Below, one piece after another: positions 33,843-42,813 of a stretch of DNA of 64,000 nucleotides (positions within the stretch are counted from its first letter, which is position 1; each line of letters begins with the position of its first letter). The notes under the pieces were generated by a model that saw only the letters and a program-made list of their open reading frames with translations, was not told the origin of the DNA and made no database searches. The stretch is taken from positions 1 to 64,000 of the forward strand of contig DATCDK010000064.1 in NCBI GenBank assembly GCA_036510735.1. Direction: 5' to 3'. The DNA comes from PALSA-607 sp036510735. Lineage in GTDB: Bacteria > Actinomycetota > Actinomycetes > Acidothermales > Acidothermaceae. Position numbers and translations under genes: made by a program.

Positions 33843-35338
33843 ACGATCTGCTGATTGTCACCGCGCTGCGTACCGAGTACGCCGCGCTGGCGGGCCGCGT
33901 ACCCGGTGCGACCTTGGCCCGCTGCGGCATGGGGCCGGAGAAGGTGCGGGAGTGGTTGCCGCGGCTTTCACAACTGGCGCCCAAGGCAGTGGTCGTCGTT
34001 GGCGTTGCCGGCGGCCTCGACCCGACATTGCGCCCGGGCGACGTGGTCGTGGCTACTGAAGTGCGCGATGAGCGTGGGCGGATCGTGCAGCGCGCCGCTG
34101 CGCCGCTCGTGGCGGAGTTGCGGCGCATGGGGTTGCGCGTCCGGACCGGCCCGATCGTCAGCACTGACCACATAGTGCGCGGGCACGCGGCTCGAGCGCG
34201 GCTCGCGGCAACGGGCGCGATTGCCGTCGACATGGAGTCAGCCGCGATCGTGCGGGCAGCACCCGGCGTCCCGACTGCTGTCGTTCGGGTCATCTCCGAC
34301 ACCGCATACAGCCCCTTCGCGAGCCTGAACACCGCGACCGGTGGCGTGCGCGCGCTCCTGACGCTGCACAAGATCGGTCCGGCGCTGCGGCAATGGGCCG
34401 ACCTCGTCGGCCCCCGGCGCGTGCTGCTCGCGGCACCCCGGTCGTTCTGTGCCGGCGTCGAACGCGCGATTGACATCGTCGAGCTTGCCCTGCAGCGCTA
34501 CCCGCGACCGGTCTACGTCCGCCGCCAGATCGTGCACAACGCGCACGTGGTCGCCGACCTCCAACGCCAGGGCGCGGTCTTCGTCGAAGAACTCGACCAA
34601 GTACCCGACGGGACGACGGTGGTGTTGTCGGCACACGGCGTCGCACCCGCCGTCCGGGCTGAGGCTGCGCGACGCGGGCTCAACGTCATTGATGCCACCT
34701 GCCCGTTGGTCGCGAAGGTCCACAGCGAGGCCCGCCGATTCACCGCGCGCGGTGACACCGTGCTGCTCATCGGACACGCGGGTCACGACGAGGTCGAAGG
34801 CACGATGGGTGAGGCCCCGGGCAAGATCCTGCTCGTTGAGAATGCCGCCGACGCCGAGCGGGTCAGCGCCGAAGACCCCGAGCACGTGTCGTTCCTGATG
34901 CAGACGACGCTCGCCGTCGACGACGCGATGGACACCGTCGACGTCTTGCGCCGGCGGTTCCCGTCGATCGAGTCGTCGGCGACCGACGACATCTGCTACG
35001 CGACCACCAACCGGCAACAGGCGGTGCGCGCCATCGCCGCCGAGTCCGATGTCATGATGGTGCTCGGGTCGGCGAACTCCTCGAATTCCGTCCGCTTGGT
35101 CGAAGTGGCCGAGCGCCTCGGAGTGCGTGCTCATCTCGTTGACGATGCCACCGACATCTTGCCCGAATGGCTCGATGGTGCGTCGACGATCGGTATCACC
35201 GCCGGAGCGTCGGCTCCGCCGCACCTGGTCGACGAGGTCATCGAAACGCTTCGCGCGCTCGGCCCTGTCGATGTTGTCCAGCGTGCCGTCGCAGCTGAAG
35301 ACGTCACGTTTTCTCTACCGAAAGGTGTTGCAGGCTGA
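33839..35338 (+). CDS. Fusion of hopanoid nucleosidase HpnG and HMB-PP reductase IspH
   Basis: 499 aa from GTG 33839, which overlaps the shc stop (GTGA). Residues 1-190 are a purine-nucleosidase fold: LIVTALRTEYAAL, VVVVGVAGGLDP, VDMESAAIVRA and VRVISDTA with the catalytic Asp; this is HpnG, which removes adenine from adenosylhopane. From residue about 194 it is a complete IspH: RSFCAGVERAIDI (Cys204), DATCPLVAKVH (Cys288), DDICYATTNRQ (Cys386) for the iron-sulfur cluster, plus VLSAHGVAPAV, GHAGHDEVEGTMGE and GSANSSNSVRL. There is no stop or ribosome site between the parts. It would join precursor supply to side-chain processing in one polypeptide. Confidence 0.9.
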   Translation: MNDLLIVTALRTEYAALAGRVPGATLARCGMGPEKVREWLPRLSQLAPKAVVVVGVAGGLDPTLRPGDVVVATEVRDERGRIVQRAAAPLVAELRRMGLRVRTGPIVSTDHIVRGHAARARLAATGAIAVDMESAAIVRAAPGVPTAVVRVISDTAYSPFASLNTATGGVRALLTLHKIGPALRQWADLVGPRRVLLAAPRSFCAGVERAIDIVELALQRYPRPVYVRRQIVHNAHVVADLQRQGAVFVEELDQVPDGTTVVLSAHGVAPAVRAEAARRGLNVIDATCPLVAKVHSEARRFTARGDTVLLIGHAGHDEVEGTMGEAPGKILLVENAADAERVSAEDPEHVSFLMQTTLAVDDAMDTVDVLRRRFPSIESSATDDICYATTNRQQAVRAIAAESDVMMVLGSANSSNSVRLVEVAERLGVRAHLVDDATDILPEWLDGASTIGITAGASAPPHLVDEVIETLRALGPVDVVQRAVAAEDVTFSLPKGVAG

Positions 35339-36351
35339 TGCCCATTCCCATGCGCCAAGGAGCACGCATCGGCTGGTACCTGTTCTCGCAGAAGCTGCAC
35401 CGACGCGAGAAGTTCCCGCTGATCGTCGAGCTCGAGCCGCTGTTCGCCTGCAACCTCAAGTGCAACGGCTGCGGCAAGATCCAGCAGCCGCACGATCTGC
35501 TGGCCCAGCGGATGCCGGTCGAGCGGGCGATCGCGGCGATCGAGGAAGCCGGCGCGCCGATGGTGTCGCTCGCTGGCGGTGAGCCGTTGATGCACCCGCA
35601 GATCGACGTGATGGTCAACGAGCTCGTCAAGCGCAAGAAGTACGTGTACCTGTGCACCAACGCCGAACTGGTGCGCAAGCGCTGGGACAGGTTTAACTTC
35701 AAGCCGTCGCCGTACTTCGCGTTCACGATTCACATCGACGGCCTGCAGGAACGGCACGATGAGTCCGTCGCGAAGGAAGGCGTCTTCGAAGAAGCGGTCG
35801 AGGCGATCAAGTTCTTGAAGGAAAAGGGCTTCCGCGTCACCACGAACTCGACGTTCTTCAACACCGACACACCACAAAACATCATCGACGTGCTCAACTT
35901 CCTCAACGACGAGGTCAAGGTCGACCAGATGATGATCTCGCCGGCGTACGCCTACGAGAAGGCGCCCGACCAGGATCACTTCCTGGGCGTGACCGAGACC
36001 CGCGAGTTGTTCACCAAGGCGTTCGCCGGCGGCAACCGCAAGCGCTGGCGCCTGAACCACTCACCGCTGTTCCTCGACTTCCTCGAGGGCAAGGTCGACT
36101 TCGAGTGCACCGCGTGGGGCATCCCGTCGTACTCGTTGTTGGGCTGGCAAAAGCCGTGCTACCTGATGGCCGACGGTTACGTGAAGACCTACAAGGAACT
36201 CATCGAAAAGACCGACTGGAGCAAGTACGGTCGCGGCCGCGACGAGCGCTGCAACAACTGCATGGCGCACTGCGGCTACGAGCCGACTGCCGTGCTCGCG
36301 ACGATGGGGTCGATCAAGGAGAGCCTGCGTGCGTTGCGCGAGCAGGGCTGA
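35338..36351 (+). CDS. hpnH: Radical SAM adenosylhopane synthase HpnH
   Basis: 337 aa, ATG overlapping the previous stop by one base. The radical SAM cluster motif is CNLKCNGCGKI (Cys residues about 38, 42, 45), followed by LAGGEPLMHP. The start MPIPMRQGARIGWYLFSQKL is characteristic of HpnH. C-terminal Cys residues (CTAWG, CNNCMAHCGYEP) are conserved in the family. It adds a 5'-deoxyadenosyl group to hopene, giving the substrate of HpnG coded just upstream. Its 3' end overlaps the convergent membrane gene by 38 bases. Confidence 0.95.
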   Translation: MPIPMRQGARIGWYLFSQKLHRREKFPLIVELEPLFACNLKCNGCGKIQQPHDLLAQRMPVERAIAAIEEAGAPMVSLAGGEPLMHPQIDVMVNELVKRKKYVYLCTNAELVRKRWDRFNFKPSPYFAFTIHIDGLQERHDESVAKEGVFEEAVEAIKFLKEKGFRVTTNSTFFNTDTPQNIIDVLNFLNDEVKVDQMMISPAYAYEKAPDQDHFLGVTETRELFTKAFAGGNRKRWRLNHSPLFLDFLEGKVDFECTAWGIPSYSLLGWQKPCYLMADGYVKTYKELIEKTDWSKYGRGRDERCNNCMAHCGYEPTAVLATMGSIKESLRALREQG

Positions 36352-37551
36352 TCCAGACCGCGGCGTGGGCGGGCTCGACGGCGTGACTCACGACGGCGAG
36401 TAGATCGAGCCGCACCGTCTCGAGGTCGACTGCATCCCGCAACCGGGCGGAGAACGCTGCGACGGTCGCCTCCGCGTCGTAACTCGCGCGGTTGAACCGG
36501 CGGTCGACGATTCGCTGCGATCCTCTGCGGAGCGGGTTGAACAGCGCCGCGGCAGCCAATGTGGACGCGGTCACCGCGACCGGTGAGGAGAACGACAACA
36601 CGTTGGTCGTGATGACCACGATTCCCACGTACACGCCGATGAGCAAACCGGTGACGACGGTGTAGGACAGCGTGCGGCTGATCAGGCGATCGATGTCGTA
36701 GAGCCGGTACCGCAGGATGCCCAGCCCCATCCCCACTGGGAACGCGCCGAACATCGCAATGGCGACATTGTTCGACACCGTGACTGCCGTCGATGTCCCG
36801 AGGTCGTTGCCGAGCGGGACTTGCACGGCAAGGCTGATGACCAGGACCAGCGCGCCGAGGGTAGACCACTTGAGTTGTTGACGCAGAATTCCAGACGATC
36901 GCCGGAACGCGCTGACCTGCCGTACCACCCATGAAGCCAGCAACGGCAGGAGCACCAGCACAGCCAGGCCGGACCCTCCGAAGGCGACAAAGCCGGAGGT
37001 CGACGGGCTGCCGATCGGGTTTCCGTTGGCATCGAGCTGCAGATTGTGCCAGCGCACGAGGATTGTCGCCGTGACGCACTGCGAGGCCACCACAAGCACG
37101 GCGGCGACCACGTAGATGTGCAACGTGGTCCGCCACCGCCCGGGACCCCGCCGTTGGGAAACAACAGCAGCGAGGGCAGCCCGACGATCAATCCGAGGTC
37201 CCAAAAGAAGTTCTGGAACCACAACGCGGCGCGGGGAAGTGCCCCTACGCCGTGGCCGAGCCAGTGATTGAGCACCACGTACGCCGTTGCGAAAACGAAC
37301 ATGTTCTCCAGCAGCGCTACGAAGATGAGCAGCCACCCAATCGGATTCCGCGGTTGGCGACGTGCCACCACTACCCCGACCGCGACGAACATGGTCGTCG
37401 GTATCAAGATCGGCCCGGCACCGCCGGCTTTGTCGTCGATGACCGACGCGATCAGTGATGCCGCGCCGATCGCCACCGCGATCGCGCCGAGCACGGCAGC
37501 GTTGGTCGGCGACGCCAGTCGCTCGAGACGCGCACGTGCGGGCCTACCCAT
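36314..37551 (-). pseudogene. Multi-pass membrane protein with a frameshift
   Basis: Two overlapping frames join into one actinobacterial membrane protein. The first (37551 to about 37140) reads ASLIASVIDDKAGGAGPIL, RRQPRNPIGWLLI and SLLLFPNGGVP, then loses similarity. The second continues GRWRTTLHIYVVAAVLVVAS with helices through YRLYDIDRLISRTLSYTVV and ends RFNRASYDAEATVAAFSARL and AVDLETVRLDLLAVV. Together they give about 410 residues and 8-10 helices. The break lies in a G/C-rich run at 37132-37153 and behaves as one lost base. It is either a pseudogene, a sequencing slip or a minus-one shift. Unknown function; the architecture recalls the sensor half of histidine kinases. Confidence 0.75.
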
Positions 37552-37670
37552 CGGCCTCGGTCCGCCGCACCCACAGCTGTCGCTACCTGCAGCCGCAAGA
37601 GCTACCGGTGACGAGCAACATAGACCGCAGCCGTTCCGAGATCGTTACGCGCACTACCGCCTCGCGACCG

Positions 37671-37694
37671 GGTTCGCGACTTGGTTCGCGACTT
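37671..37694 (+). repeat. 12-bp tandem duplication in the decarboxylase leader
   Basis: GGTTCGCGACTT occurs twice head to tail about 70-95 bases before the decarboxylase start. Its role is unknown. Confidence 0.6.
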
Positions 37695-37766
37695 GTCCGG
37701 GGCGGGTCAAAAGGGTGTCGACGGCAGGCCCGCCGCCAACGATGATGAGGGCATGGTGATCGAACT

Positions 37767-39197
37767 ATGACCGCGCGTGGCAAGGCTTTTGACCCAGCAC
37801 TCGACCGTGCCGTTGTGCACGCGAAGTCGTGGCTCGACTCGATGCCGGATCGAGCTGTCCCGCCGCGCCTGTCCGCAGACGAGATTGCGCCGTCGTTCGC
37901 GGGCCCGCTACCTGATGGTCCAACTGACCCCGCGGAGGTCATCGACCTGCTCGCCGCGCTCGCTGAGCCCGGCCTGATGGCCATGCCGAGCGGCCGCTTC
38001 TTCGGCTGGGTGATCGGCGGTGCGCTGCCGGCAGCGCTGGCGGCCGACTGGCTGGTCAGTGCCTGGGACCAGAACACCGGCATGCGTTACGCGACGCCCG
38101 CCGCGGCCGCCGCTGAGGAGGCGGCGGGTGGCTGGATTCTCGACCTACTCGGACTTCCCGCGGGCGCCGACGTCGGATTCGTCACCGGCGCGACGATGGC
38201 GAACTTCTCCGCTCTGGCGGCCGCCCGCCAGCAGGTGCTCGCACAAGCGGGCTGGGACGTCAACGCGAAGGGTCTGAATGGCAGCCCGCCGATTCGGGTG
38301 ATCGTCGGTGCAGAGCGGCACAGTGCGGTCGACGCGGCACTTCGTTATCTCGGCCTAGGTGAGCCGACGCCGGTGGCTTCCGACGACCAGGGCCGGATCG
38401 AGATCGCTGCCCTCGCCGCGGCACTCGACAGCGGGACCGGCCCCACGATCGTCTGCCTGCAGGCCGGCAACGTGCATTCGGGGGCTTTCGATGACATCGG
38501 CGCAGCGGCCCGCATTGCCCACGCGCACGGGACGCCGGATGCGCGGCCCTGGGTTCACGTTGACGGCGCATTCGGACTGTGGGCAGCGGCCTCGCCAAAC
38601 CTTCGCCTGCTCGTCCCAGGTCTCGCGGACGCCGACTCTTGGGCCACCGATGCCCACAAGACGCTCAACGTGCCGTACGACTGTGGCGTTGTGATCGTCG
38701 CGCAGCCGGCGGCACTGCGGGCAGCCCTCGGCGTCCGGGCAAGCTATTTGATTTCGGCAGACGGCCCGACCGCCGATCCGGACGAGAAGGCGCCCGAGTT
38801 GTCGCGCCGCGCTCGTGGCATCCCGGTGTGGGCCGCGTTGCGATCGCTCGGCCGAGACGGTGTCGCGGATCTGGTCGACGGGTTGGTGCGGCACGCGCGA
38901 GCGATCGCGGCCGGGCTCGAGACGATCGAGGGCGCGCAGGTGCTCAACGACGTGGTCTTCACCCAGGTCTGCGTCGCCTTTGAGGACGACGAGCGCACCC
39001 GGGCGGTAACGGCCCAACTGCTTGCAGACGGGACGGCGTGGATGTCGGGCTCGCGGTGGCAGGGGCGCGACGTGCTTCGGGTGTCGGTCAGTAACTGGTC
39101 GACCGACGCGGACGACGTCGAGGCATCCGTCGATGCGGTGCGCAAGGCCGCGAACGCGGTGCGGCTGACGAGCGTTGGACGAGCGAATACTCTTTGA
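37767..39197 (+). CDS. PLP-dependent amino acid decarboxylase family protein
   Basis: 476 aa, group II decarboxylase (aspartate aminotransferase fold). FFGWVIGGALPAALAADWL, FVTGATMANFSALAAARQ, WVHVDGAFGLWA, and the PLP Lys in WATDAHKTLNVPYDCG. The gene sits on its own promoter; no good ribosome site precedes ATG 37767, and a short unrelated frame at 37752 ends across it. Substrate may be an aromatic amino acid, glutamate or a cysteine derivative; not resolved by sequence. Confidence 0.87.
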   Translation: MTARGKAFDPALDRAVVHAKSWLDSMPDRAVPPRLSADEIAPSFAGPLPDGPTDPAEVIDLLAALAEPGLMAMPSGRFFGWVIGGALPAALAADWLVSAWDQNTGMRYATPAAAAAEEAAGGWILDLLGLPAGADVGFVTGATMANFSALAAARQQVLAQAGWDVNAKGLNGSPPIRVIVGAERHSAVDAALRYLGLGEPTPVASDDQGRIEIAALAAALDSGTGPTIVCLQAGNVHSGAFDDIGAAARIAHAHGTPDARPWVHVDGAFGLWAAASPNLRLLVPGLADADSWATDAHKTLNVPYDCGVVIVAQPAALRAALGVRASYLISADGPTADPDEKAPELSRRARGIPVWAALRSLGRDGVADLVDGLVRHARAIAAGLETIEGAQVLNDVVFTQVCVAFEDDERTRAVTAQLLADGTAWMSGSRWQGRDVLRVSVSNWSTDADDVEASVDAVRKAANAVRLTSVGRANTL

Positions 39198-39225
39198 GCA
39201 GATCGCGATCAGTCAGGAGACGACG

Positions 39226-39732
39226 ATGACGTTCGGAGACCCAACAATCCGGCTCGACCCGATCCACGCGGCCTGGAACACGGTCGCCAGTTTCGGTACG
39301 TACGAAGAGGCTCAGGAGGCTGTCGATCGGCTGTCCGACTCCGGATTCCCGGTCGAGAACATCGACATCATCGGCTCGGACCTTCGCACCGTCGAGCGTG
39401 TCACCGGGCGCCTTACCAAGCGCAACGCGGCGGCAGCCGGCGCCGCTAGTGGTGCCTGGTTCGGGCTGTTCATCGGCTTGCTCGTTGGCCTGTTCACGAC
39501 TGGCGGGACGTGGCTCGGGCTGATCCTGGGTGGTTTGCTCATCGGTGCGGTCTGGGGCGCCGTCTTCGGCTTCGTCGGGCACGCAGCGACCGGCGGTCGG
39601 CGCGATTTCGCCTCGAAGCGGACCCTCACGGCGACCCGCTACGACATCGTGGCCCGTGGCGGGCACGCTGAAGAGGCGCGGGCCGTGCTGAACACGGTCG
39701 CACCGGCAACCCCGCAGGAGAGCAAGGCCTGA
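39226..39732 (+). CDS. General stress protein 17M-like membrane protein
   Basis: 168 aa from ATG 39226 with AGGAG seven bases upstream. The N-terminal domain (TVASFGTYEEAQEAVDRLSDSGFPVENIDIIGSDL) is the ferredoxin-like fold of GSP17M/YflT-type stress proteins. Two hydrophobic helices with Gly spacing follow (AWFGLFIGLLVGLF, LILGGLLIGAVWGAVFGFV), then a beta strand YDIVARGGHAEEARAVL. Likely membrane stress protein, function unknown. It follows the decarboxylase by 28 bases and may be cotranscribed. Confidence 0.8.
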   Translation: MTFGDPTIRLDPIHAAWNTVASFGTYEEAQEAVDRLSDSGFPVENIDIIGSDLRTVERVTGRLTKRNAAAAGAASGAWFGLFIGLLVGLFTTGGTWLGLILGGLLIGAVWGAVFGFVGHAATGGRRDFASKRTLTATRYDIVARGGHAEEARAVLNTVAPATPQESKA

Positions 39733-39818
39733 GCGCTCGTTTGCCTATGTTTGCCGCCGCCGCTGCCGATGGGGGACGCAAGGTCTCATCGGGATAACAC
39801 GACGCGAGGTGCGGCAGG

Positions 39819-42044
39819 GTGAGCGAGTTCCGAGACCCTGAGCTCCCGGCTTCAGCACTTCCGTTTGCGGAGCGCCCGTATCCGGTCGGTGACGAGCTCG
39901 ATCGGATCGCGTTTCACAACATGCTGGAGTACGCGGCCGAAGCGATCTACTTCAAGGATCTCCAGAGCAGATTCATCGCGGTGAGCCGCAGCCTCGCCAC
40001 GAGGATGGGCCGCGAGCCGGAGGAGCTTCTCGGGCGCACCGATTTCGACATCTTCACCGACGAGCATGCCAGCGCTGCCTACGCGGACGAGCAGCGAGTG
40101 ATTGCCACCGGCATCTCCATGCTGGACAAGGAAGAACGCGAAACTTGGCCCGATCGTGGCGACACCTGGGTGATGAGTAACAAGCGACCGCTGCGTGACC
40201 TCGATGGCGGCATCATCGGCACGTTCGGTATCCGTCGCGACATCACCCGTGCTGTGATCGCCGAGCGCGACGCGATGAGCGCGACGGACGCGCTTGCTCT
40301 TGCGCACGCGGATCTGAGTCGTGTCGAGGCGCAACTGCGCACCGTGCTCGACACCTCAGCAGATGCGATCTCCCTGTACGACGCCAACCTGTGCTACCAG
40401 TACATGAACGTCGTGGCGATGCGCATGACGCACGACTCCACCGGCGAGGCCCTCGGGCGCAGCGACCGTGAGCTCGGACGCGATGCGGCGTTCCTCGCGA
40501 TCTGGGAGGCCGCCTTGAAGGGCGTGCTGCTCACTGGCGAGGTGTGCTCGGTCGACTTCTCCGTCGGCAGCGGCGAAGGCCTGCGCTGGTTCGCGTCGTA
40601 TCTCGCTCCCCAACGGGAGTTCGAGCAAGGGACGCCGGTGGGTGTCGTGGCGTTCACCCGCGAGGTGACCGAACTCAAGCGCGCGCAGAGCAAGCTCGCC
40701 CACCAGGCGGTGCACGACCCGCTGACCGGCCTGGCGAATCGGGTGCTGCTGGTCGACAGATTGACCCAGGCTCTGCTCCGGATGGAACGCCAGCCAGGGA
40801 AGCTCGCGTTGCTGTTCATCGACCTCGACCACTTCAAGGTCATCAACGACACGCACGGCCATGACATCGGCGATCGTCTGTTGGTCGAGGTCGGGGAGCG
40901 GCTGACCGCTGTTGCGCGTCGACTCGACACCGTCGCGCGATTTGGTGGTGATGAGTTCGTGCTGCTGTGCGACAGGTTGACCACCGACGAGGACGTACGT
41001 GTCGTCGCCGATCGGGTCGTGCGTGCCGTTGGCGAACCATTCTTCAGCGACGGTCTCGAGCTGAACATCACGGCGAGTGTTGGTGTCGTCATCACGAGCG
41101 ATCCGTACGCCGGTTGCGAGAACGTCGTCCGAGACGCGGACGCTGCGATGTACCAGGCGAAGGAACGTGGCCGCGATCACTACCAGTTCTTCGACGCCGG
41201 CCTTCGGGATCGGGCAGTCGCGAGGAACGCCGTCGGTTGGGAACTCGCAAAGGCGCTCGAGCGCGGTCAATTCCGGCTCGAGTACCAACCCGTCGTGTCG
41301 CTTCGCGACCAGTCCATCGTCGGCATGGAGGCGCTGATCCGCTGGGATCACCCCGAGCGCGGCACGGTCCCTCCTGCGGAGTTCATCGCGATTGCGGAGA
41401 GCCGCGGACTGATCGTTCGGATCGGTAACTGGGTGCTCGACGAAGCATGCCGTCAGTTGGTCGAATGGGGGTCGCTGTTCCCGCGCTACGGGCGCGATCC
41501 GGGGCTCGAACCGTTGGGCATCGCCGTGAATGTCTCCGGGCGACAACTACGCAGCGGTGACTTCGTCTCGGCCGTCAAAGTTGCATTGGAGCGCAACGGT
41601 CTTGCGCCGGGCCAGTTGTGCCTGGAGATCACCGAAACAGCGTTGATCGAAGAGACCGCCGAGGCGAGGGAAACACTGGAAGCAATCGCGGCGCTCGGCG
41701 TGCACATCGCGTTGGACGATTTCGGTACTGGGTACTCGTCACTCGCGCACCTGCGACAGTTCCCGGTCGACATCTTGAAGATCGATCGCAGCTTCGTCGA
41801 CCGCCTCGAGACCAATGACCGCGAACGTCAGATTGTGGCCGCGGTCACCGCGATGGCGCACGTTTTGAACATGATCGTGATCGGAGAAGGGATCGAGACG
41901 GTCGGCCAGCTCACCCAACTCACTGCTCTTGGCTGCGACTACGCCCAGGGTTACCTGCTCGCGCGTCCGATGCGACCCGAGGCTCTTGAACTGTTGCTTC
42001 GAGCCCAGGAGTCGTCGCACGTAGCATCATCTGGTGCCGCCTGA
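39819..42044 (+). CDS. PAS-PAS-GGDEF-EAL cyclic-di-GMP signalling protein
   Basis: 741 aa from GTG 39819, no membrane segments, so cytoplasmic. PAS 1 (about 30-150: YAAEAIYFKDLQSRFIAVSR), PAS 2 (about 165-285), GGDEF (about 295-450) and EAL (about 475-730). The cyclase active site RFGGDEF at about 375-380 is intact, with the inhibitory RxxD motif RRLD five residues before it. The phosphodiesterase motifs are intact: MEALIRW (504-506 = EAL), LEITETALIE, LDDFGTGYSS and IGEGIE. It may both make and break c-di-GMP. A PilZ receptor is coded at 21867-22565. The methyltransferase gene overlaps its end by 11 bases. Confidence 0.93.
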   Translation: MSEFRDPELPASALPFAERPYPVGDELDRIAFHNMLEYAAEAIYFKDLQSRFIAVSRSLATRMGREPEELLGRTDFDIFTDEHASAAYADEQRVIATGISMLDKEERETWPDRGDTWVMSNKRPLRDLDGGIIGTFGIRRDITRAVIAERDAMSATDALALAHADLSRVEAQLRTVLDTSADAISLYDANLCYQYMNVVAMRMTHDSTGEALGRSDRELGRDAAFLAIWEAALKGVLLTGEVCSVDFSVGSGEGLRWFASYLAPQREFEQGTPVGVVAFTREVTELKRAQSKLAHQAVHDPLTGLANRVLLVDRLTQALLRMERQPGKLALLFIDLDHFKVINDTHGHDIGDRLLVEVGERLTAVARRLDTVARFGGDEFVLLCDRLTTDEDVRVVADRVVRAVGEPFFSDGLELNITASVGVVITSDPYAGCENVVRDADAAMYQAKERGRDHYQFFDAGLRDRAVARNAVGWELAKALERGQFRLEYQPVVSLRDQSIVGMEALIRWDHPERGTVPPAEFIAIAESRGLIVRIGNWVLDEACRQLVEWGSLFPRYGRDPGLEPLGIAVNVSGRQLRSGDFVSAVKVALERNGLAPGQLCLEITETALIEETAEARETLEAIAALGVHIALDDFGTGYSSLAHLRQFPVDILKIDRSFVDRLETNDRERQIVAAVTAMAHVLNMIVIGEGIETVGQLTQLTALGCDYAQGYLLARPMRPEALELLLRAQESSHVASSGAA

Positions 42045-42807
42045 CCCACCGCTGTCCGTGCTTGGGGCGACCGCGTTGTCTGTTGCGGCCTGCCGGGCGA
42101 CCGAGAGCGCCCGGATCGACGCGTGGTTCCACGACGAGCTCGCACAGCACGTTCTCGCCGCCGCCATTGCACCACCGGCGGTCTCGCGCGGGCTCGTCCG
42201 TTGGGTGGCCGTGCGCACTCGATTCCTTGACGAACTCGTCGTAGAAGCTGTCGCCGACGGCATCAGGCAGGTCGTCATCGTTGGCGCCGGGCTCGATGCG
42301 CGCGCCTACCGACTCGCACTGCCGCGAGATCTCACGGTCTTCGAGATCGACCATGCTGAAGTGCTCGCCTTGAAACAGCGACTGCTCGACGAGCTTGAGC
42401 TCATGAGCGAGTGCCGGCGTCGGGTGGCCGTCGCCGATCTTGTCACCGACGACTGGTTGCCACTCCTTACTGATACCGGGTGGGTGCCGGCGCAGCCCAC
42501 CGTGTGGGTGGCGGAAGGGTTGTTGGTCTACCTGAACCACGAGGAGCGGACGCAACTGCTGACGCAGCTCTCCTCGGCGTCCGCTATTGGCAGTGTTCTT
42601 GGCGCGACTCTCAGCACGCGGACTGACAACCTCGCGCATCCGCTGTGGCATCCGGCGGCCACCGCCGACCCTGAGCAGTGGTTGGCCCAGTGTGGTTGGC
42701 AGGCGACCGTGCAGACGATGGCGGAGGCGAGCGCCGCGTTTGGGCGGCCCATTCCACCGCCATTTGACACGAGTACGAAAGGCAGACTGGTACGCGCCGT
42801 TCGCTAG
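42034..42807 (+). CDS. Class I SAM-dependent methyltransferase (TIGR00027/PPM-like)
   Basis: 257 aa from GTG 42034. RWVAVRTRFLDELVVEAV, VVIVGAGLDARAYRL (SAM motif I) and FEIDHAEVLALKQ place it in the leucine-carboxyl-methyltransferase-like group often called TIGR00027; WVAEGLLVYLNHEE is the conserved motif after SAM binding. The substrate is unknown, polyketide-like or protein carboxylates being known for relatives. It overlaps the GGDEF-EAL gene by 11 bases, so is cotranscribed. Confidence 0.88.
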   Translation: MPPDPPLSVLGATALSVAACRATESARIDAWFHDELAQHVLAAAIAPPAVSRGLVRWVAVRTRFLDELVVEAVADGIRQVVIVGAGLDARAYRLALPRDLTVFEIDHAEVLALKQRLLDELELMSECRRRVAVADLVTDDWLPLLTDTGWVPAQPTVWVAEGLLVYLNHEERTQLLTQLSSASAIGSVLGATLSTRTDNLAHPLWHPAATADPEQWLAQCGWQATVQTMAEASAAFGRPIPPPFDTSTKGRLVRAVR

Positions 42808-42813
42808 CTGTTA

